Shown: in pieces, positions 15,112-16,609 of the stretch
Numbering within the stretch: position 1 is the first letter of the stretch
Layout: each line of letters begins with the position of its first letter
Origin: CAYJAD01 sp964370675
GTDB taxonomy: Bacteria; Desulfobacterota; Desulfovibrionia; Desulfovibrionales; Desulfovibrionaceae
DNA: 16,609 nucleotides
Direction: 5' to 3'
NCBI GenBank assembly: GCA_964370675.1
Contig: CAYJKC010000044.1
Span: 1-16,609, forward strand
Notes under the pieces: model-generated
What the model saw: only the letters and a program-made list of their open reading frames with translations
Database searches by the model: none
What the model was told of the DNA's origin: nothing
Translations under genes and position numbers: made by a program

Positions 15112-16179
15112 ATGGATAAGACAATTTTTCCCATATCTGCAAACTATGCTAAGCCCTTAGAACATCCAGCTCTGCGTGAAGCTAATGTTTTTGCACTTAT
15201 TAAAGATTTGCTGCGCCCTAAAGTACGAGATTTTGACTGCTTGCAAATAGAAGTAACATCTTGCTGCACTGCAAAATGTAGCTATTGCCCGCACACAACT
15301 AAGGCTGAGCAATGGCATTCAAGACACATGCAAGCCCATACTTTTGCTAATACGTGGCCTTTGTTAAAAAATGCTAATCGTATACATTTGCAAGGTTGGG
15401 GAGAACCATTGTTGCATCCCCACTTTTTTGATTTTGTAGCCCTAGCCCGTAAGGCTGGATGCCTTGTGTCATCCACTTCTTGTGGCTTGCATCTAACTGA
15501 AGGTTTAGCTCACAAAATTTTTCAAAGCGGTATGGATGTATTGGCTTTTTCCTTGGCTGGTACTGATGAACAAAGTAATAGCCCGCGCGCAGGAGCAAGT
15601 TTTGATAAAGTATATCAAAATATTAAGATGCTACAAAGCATGCGTAAAGCGCAATATGCCGTGCACCTTGAAATTCATTTAGCCTATATATTGCTGGCAG
15701 ATCGCCTAGAAGCTATTAAAAAACTACCACAATTGATGGATGAATTAGACATTCATGCAACCATTGTTAGCACTCTTGACTATTTAGCCGATGACAGTCA
15801 AGCTAATCTTGCTATAAATCCCAATGATTTTACGCTCATTGCCAAGGCACAAAATTTACTTGCAAAGGCTGCATTGCAAGCAAGCAAGCAGGGGCGAAAA
15901 ATTTATTATGCACTACCAAGCCTAAACCCTAGCTTGCATTGCCGTGAAAATATACAAAAAAGCTTATATATTGATGCGGATGGCAATGTAGCGCCGTGTA
16001 TTTATTTAAATGTTCCTGATAAAGAAGCATTTAAAATAAGCTTTGGTAATATAAATTTAGAGCATTCTATGCAGATTTGGCAAAAGGAAGATTTTGTAGC
16101 TTTTCGTAAATCTCATGCTAGTCAAAATCCTATTAGGCAATGTCAAAATTGTGTTAAAAAATTTGAAATATTGCAGTAG
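15112..16179 (+). CDS. Radical SAM protein with a short SPASM-like C-terminal cluster domain
   Basis: A 355-residue radical SAM enzyme. The SAM-cluster motif CTAKCSYC uses Cys52, Cys56 and Cys59, preceded by LQIEVTSC. WGEPLLHP is the usual GGEP-like SAM-binding turn with Trp in place of the first Gly. The C-terminus has Cys-containing blocks HCREN, DADGNVAPC and CQNC, four cysteines in total, enough for one auxiliary [4Fe-4S] cluster in a SPASM/twitch-like fold, rather than the two of full SPASM proteins. Many SPASM enzymes modify peptides or proteins, but others act on small molecules. The gene follows the GNAT-like gene by nine bases with AAAGGGG as ribosome-binding site, and a hairpin terminator follows. 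The substrate is unknown. Confidence 0.85.
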   Translation: MDKTIFPISANYAKPLEHPALREANVFALIKDLLRPKVRDFDCLQIEVTSCCTAKCSYCPHTTKAEQWHSRHMQAHTFANTWPLLKNANRIHLQGWGEPLLHPHFFDFVALARKAGCLVSSTSCGLHLTEGLAHKIFQSGMDVLAFSLAGTDEQSNSPRAGASFDKVYQNIKMLQSMRKAQYAVHLEIHLAYILLADRLEAIKKLPQLMDELDIHATIVSTLDYLADDSQANLAINPNDFTLIAKAQNLLAKAALQASKQGRKIYYALPSLNPSLHCRENIQKSLYIDADGNVAPCIYLNVPDKEAFKISFGNINLEHSMQIWQKEDFVAFRKSHASQNPIRQCQNCVKKFEILQ

Positions 16180-16202
16180 GCGTGCTTCTAATAACCAGTA
16201 TT

Positions 16203-16238
16203 AAAAGCCCCAAGTGTTAATGAACACTTGGGGCTTTT
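16203..16238. terminator. Intrinsic terminator, first of two identical hairpins
   Basis: AAAAGCCCCAAGTGTT pairs perfectly with its complement across the loop AATG and ends in TTTT. It is symmetrical enough to act in both directions. It lies 23 bases after the radical SAM gene. The core at 16207-16237 recurs exactly at 16517-16547. Confidence 0.88.
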
Positions 16239-16264
16239 AGAGTGCTGACAAAGTCAGTACGACC
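16239..16264 (+). repeat. Small hairpin before the tandem units
   Basis: GTGCTGAC and GTCAGTAC form an eight-base-pair stem with one G-U pair around AAA (about 16242-16260). The following GACCGATAAATC resembles the junction CTGATAAATC between the two tandem units, so it may be a worn-down remnant of a further unit end. Confidence 0.5.
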
Positions 16265-16266
16265 GA

Positions 16267-16390
16267 TAAATCAAGAGTAGGCGGAGCTTTGCTTCGCCGT
16301 TAAGCGATTGATTTTCGTGCTTTACTGCCAAGGCAGCTTGTCTGCCTTAGGCGGCACAAACACCCGAAAGGGGGTTTGTCATCAGTCTGA
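16267..16390 (+). ncRNA. Tandem structured RNA-like unit 1 (124 bp)
   Basis: First of two direct repeats with a 124-base period. It folds into five helices. P1 is AAATCAA/TTGATTT, enclosing P2 GGCGGAGC/GCTTCGCC. P3 is GTGC/GCAC, enclosing P4 AAGGCAG/CTGCCTT, which is extended by GCC/GGC. P5 is CAAACACCC/GGGGGTTTG closed by a GAAA loop. P2 contains a G-U pair that exists only in the plus-strand transcript, and GAAA is a GNRA loop only in that orientation. No coding frame is conserved, since 124 is not a multiple of three. I cannot assign it to a known RNA family; a dispersed palindromic repeat element is an alternative. Confidence 0.6.
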
Positions 16391-16514
16391 TAAATCAAGA
16401 GTAGGCGCAATTCACTTGCGCCGTTAAACGAATGATTTTCGTGCCTTACTGCCAAGGCAGCTTGTCTGCCTTAGGCGGCACAAACACCTGCAAGGGGGTT
16501 TGTCATCAGTCTGA
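16391..16514 (+). ncRNA. Tandem structured RNA-like unit 2 (124 bp)
   Basis: Second unit, nearly identical to the first outside the helices that differ. P2 is GGCGCAA/TTGCGCC with loop TTCAC: relative to unit 1 one pair changed G-U to C-G and another G-C to A-T, keeping pairing. P5 has a GCAA loop in place of GAAA, again GNRA, and its closing pair changed C-G to U-G. P1 shortens to AAATCA/TGATTT. P3 and P4 are unchanged. This pattern of change points to selection on RNA structure. Confidence 0.6.
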
Positions 16515-16516
16515 CC

Positions 16517-16547
16517 GCCCCAAGTGTTAATGAACACTTGGGGCTTT
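16517..16547. terminator. Second identical hairpin closing the tandem units
   Basis: GCCCCAAGTGTT (16517-16528) pairs with AACACTTGGGGC (16533-16544) around the loop AATG, followed by only TTT. The 31 bases match 16207-16237 exactly, 310 bases away. It would end any transcript of the two units. Confidence 0.75.
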
Positions 16548-16609
16548 ACTATTAATTAATTAATTAATAATTTTAGAATTCTAACCTAAACAATAAATTA
16601 CCACCATGG
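16548..16609. other. AT-rich right edge without a supported gene
   Basis: The stretch holds a short ATTA tandem repeat (about 16550-16569) and a palindrome TTAGAATTCTAA (16574-16585). A TAA on the minus strand at 16600-16598, preceded by codons for Pro-Trp-Trp, could be the end of a minus-strand gene outside the window, but three codons cannot support it. Confidence 0.4.

Noticed and set aside
16376..16392. CTGATGA on the minus strand, as in the hammerhead ribozyme core
   Set aside because: The following stem does not end in GAAA and no cleavage-site helix is present; G-U pairs and GNRA loops also place the RNA on the plus strand.
16265..16514. Similarity of the tandem units to integron attC/VCR sites (about 124 bp, GTTAAGC and GTTAAAC fitting GTTRRRY, CTTAGGCGG)
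   Set aside because: The units lie directly next to each other with no cassette gene between, there is no matching RYYYAAC end that would fold the whole unit into one hairpin, no integrase is in the window, and the internal fold has several separate helices.
16265..16514. CRISPR array
   Set aside because: There are only two long units with no unique spacers, and no cas genes.
16432..16530. A 32-codon open frame across unit 2 and the second hairpin
   Set aside because: It has no ribosome-binding site, the equivalent frame in unit 1 has no ATG and continues out of phase because the period is not a multiple of three, and differences between units follow RNA pairing, not codons.
16598..16609. 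End of a minus-strand gene at the right edge
   Set aside because: Only three codons before a possible stop are visible, which is not enough to support a call.

Overview
The window looks like chromosomal DNA of an AT-rich member of the Desulfovibrionaceae or a close relative. The main evidence is the gene order: a decaheme cytochrome c gene heads an rnfCDGEAB operon that ends in an apbE-type flavin transferase, an arrangement known from Desulfovibrio. This is inferred from gene content, not from a database match.

Layout. (1) Positions 1-51 hold the 5' part of a tRNA-Leu(CAA) on the minus strand, cut by the window edge. (2) Positions 410-7234 form one plus-strand operon for the membrane Rnf ion pump: decaheme cytochrome, RnfC, D, G, E, A, B and a Tat-exported FMN transferase, closed by a strong hairpin terminator at 7257-7298. 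(3) Positions 7334-9347 form a minus-strand operon with overlapping genes: an AmrS-type radical SAM enzyme, a CobO-type corrinoid adenosyltransferase and a nucleoside 2-deoxyribosyltransferase-like protein. (4) A small exported protein of unknown function (9454-9738, minus) is divergent from purM (9899-10951, plus). (5) A minus-strand pair encodes a lipoprotein and a Maf-type nucleotide pyrophosphatase and converges on purM. (6) Positions 12464-16179 hold a plus-strand three-gene cassette that I cannot match to a described pathway: a GNAT-like/TraB-GumN fusion, a GNAT-like paralogue of its first half, and a radical SAM protein with a short SPASM-like tail. (7) Positions 16203-16547 hold two tandem 124-bp units with a conserved RNA-like fold, bracketed by two identical hairpins.

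How the parts work together. The Rnf operon encodes a complete complex for electron transfer between ferredoxin and a second carrier, coupled to ion transport. Two subunits are unusual. RnfC lacks the glycine-rich NADH/FMN loop, and RnfD lacks the threonine motif that normally carries covalent FMN. RnfG keeps its flavinylation site and the RnfA/RnfE membrane cysteines are intact. With the decaheme cytochrome in front, this suggests a version of Rnf wired to a c-type cytochrome rather than to NAD.

The most novel parts are the GNAT/TraB/radical SAM cassette and the tandem structured-RNA units. Compensatory base changes, GNRA-to-GNRA loop changes and G-U pairs that exist only in the plus-strand transcript all support a real RNA fold read from the plus strand.
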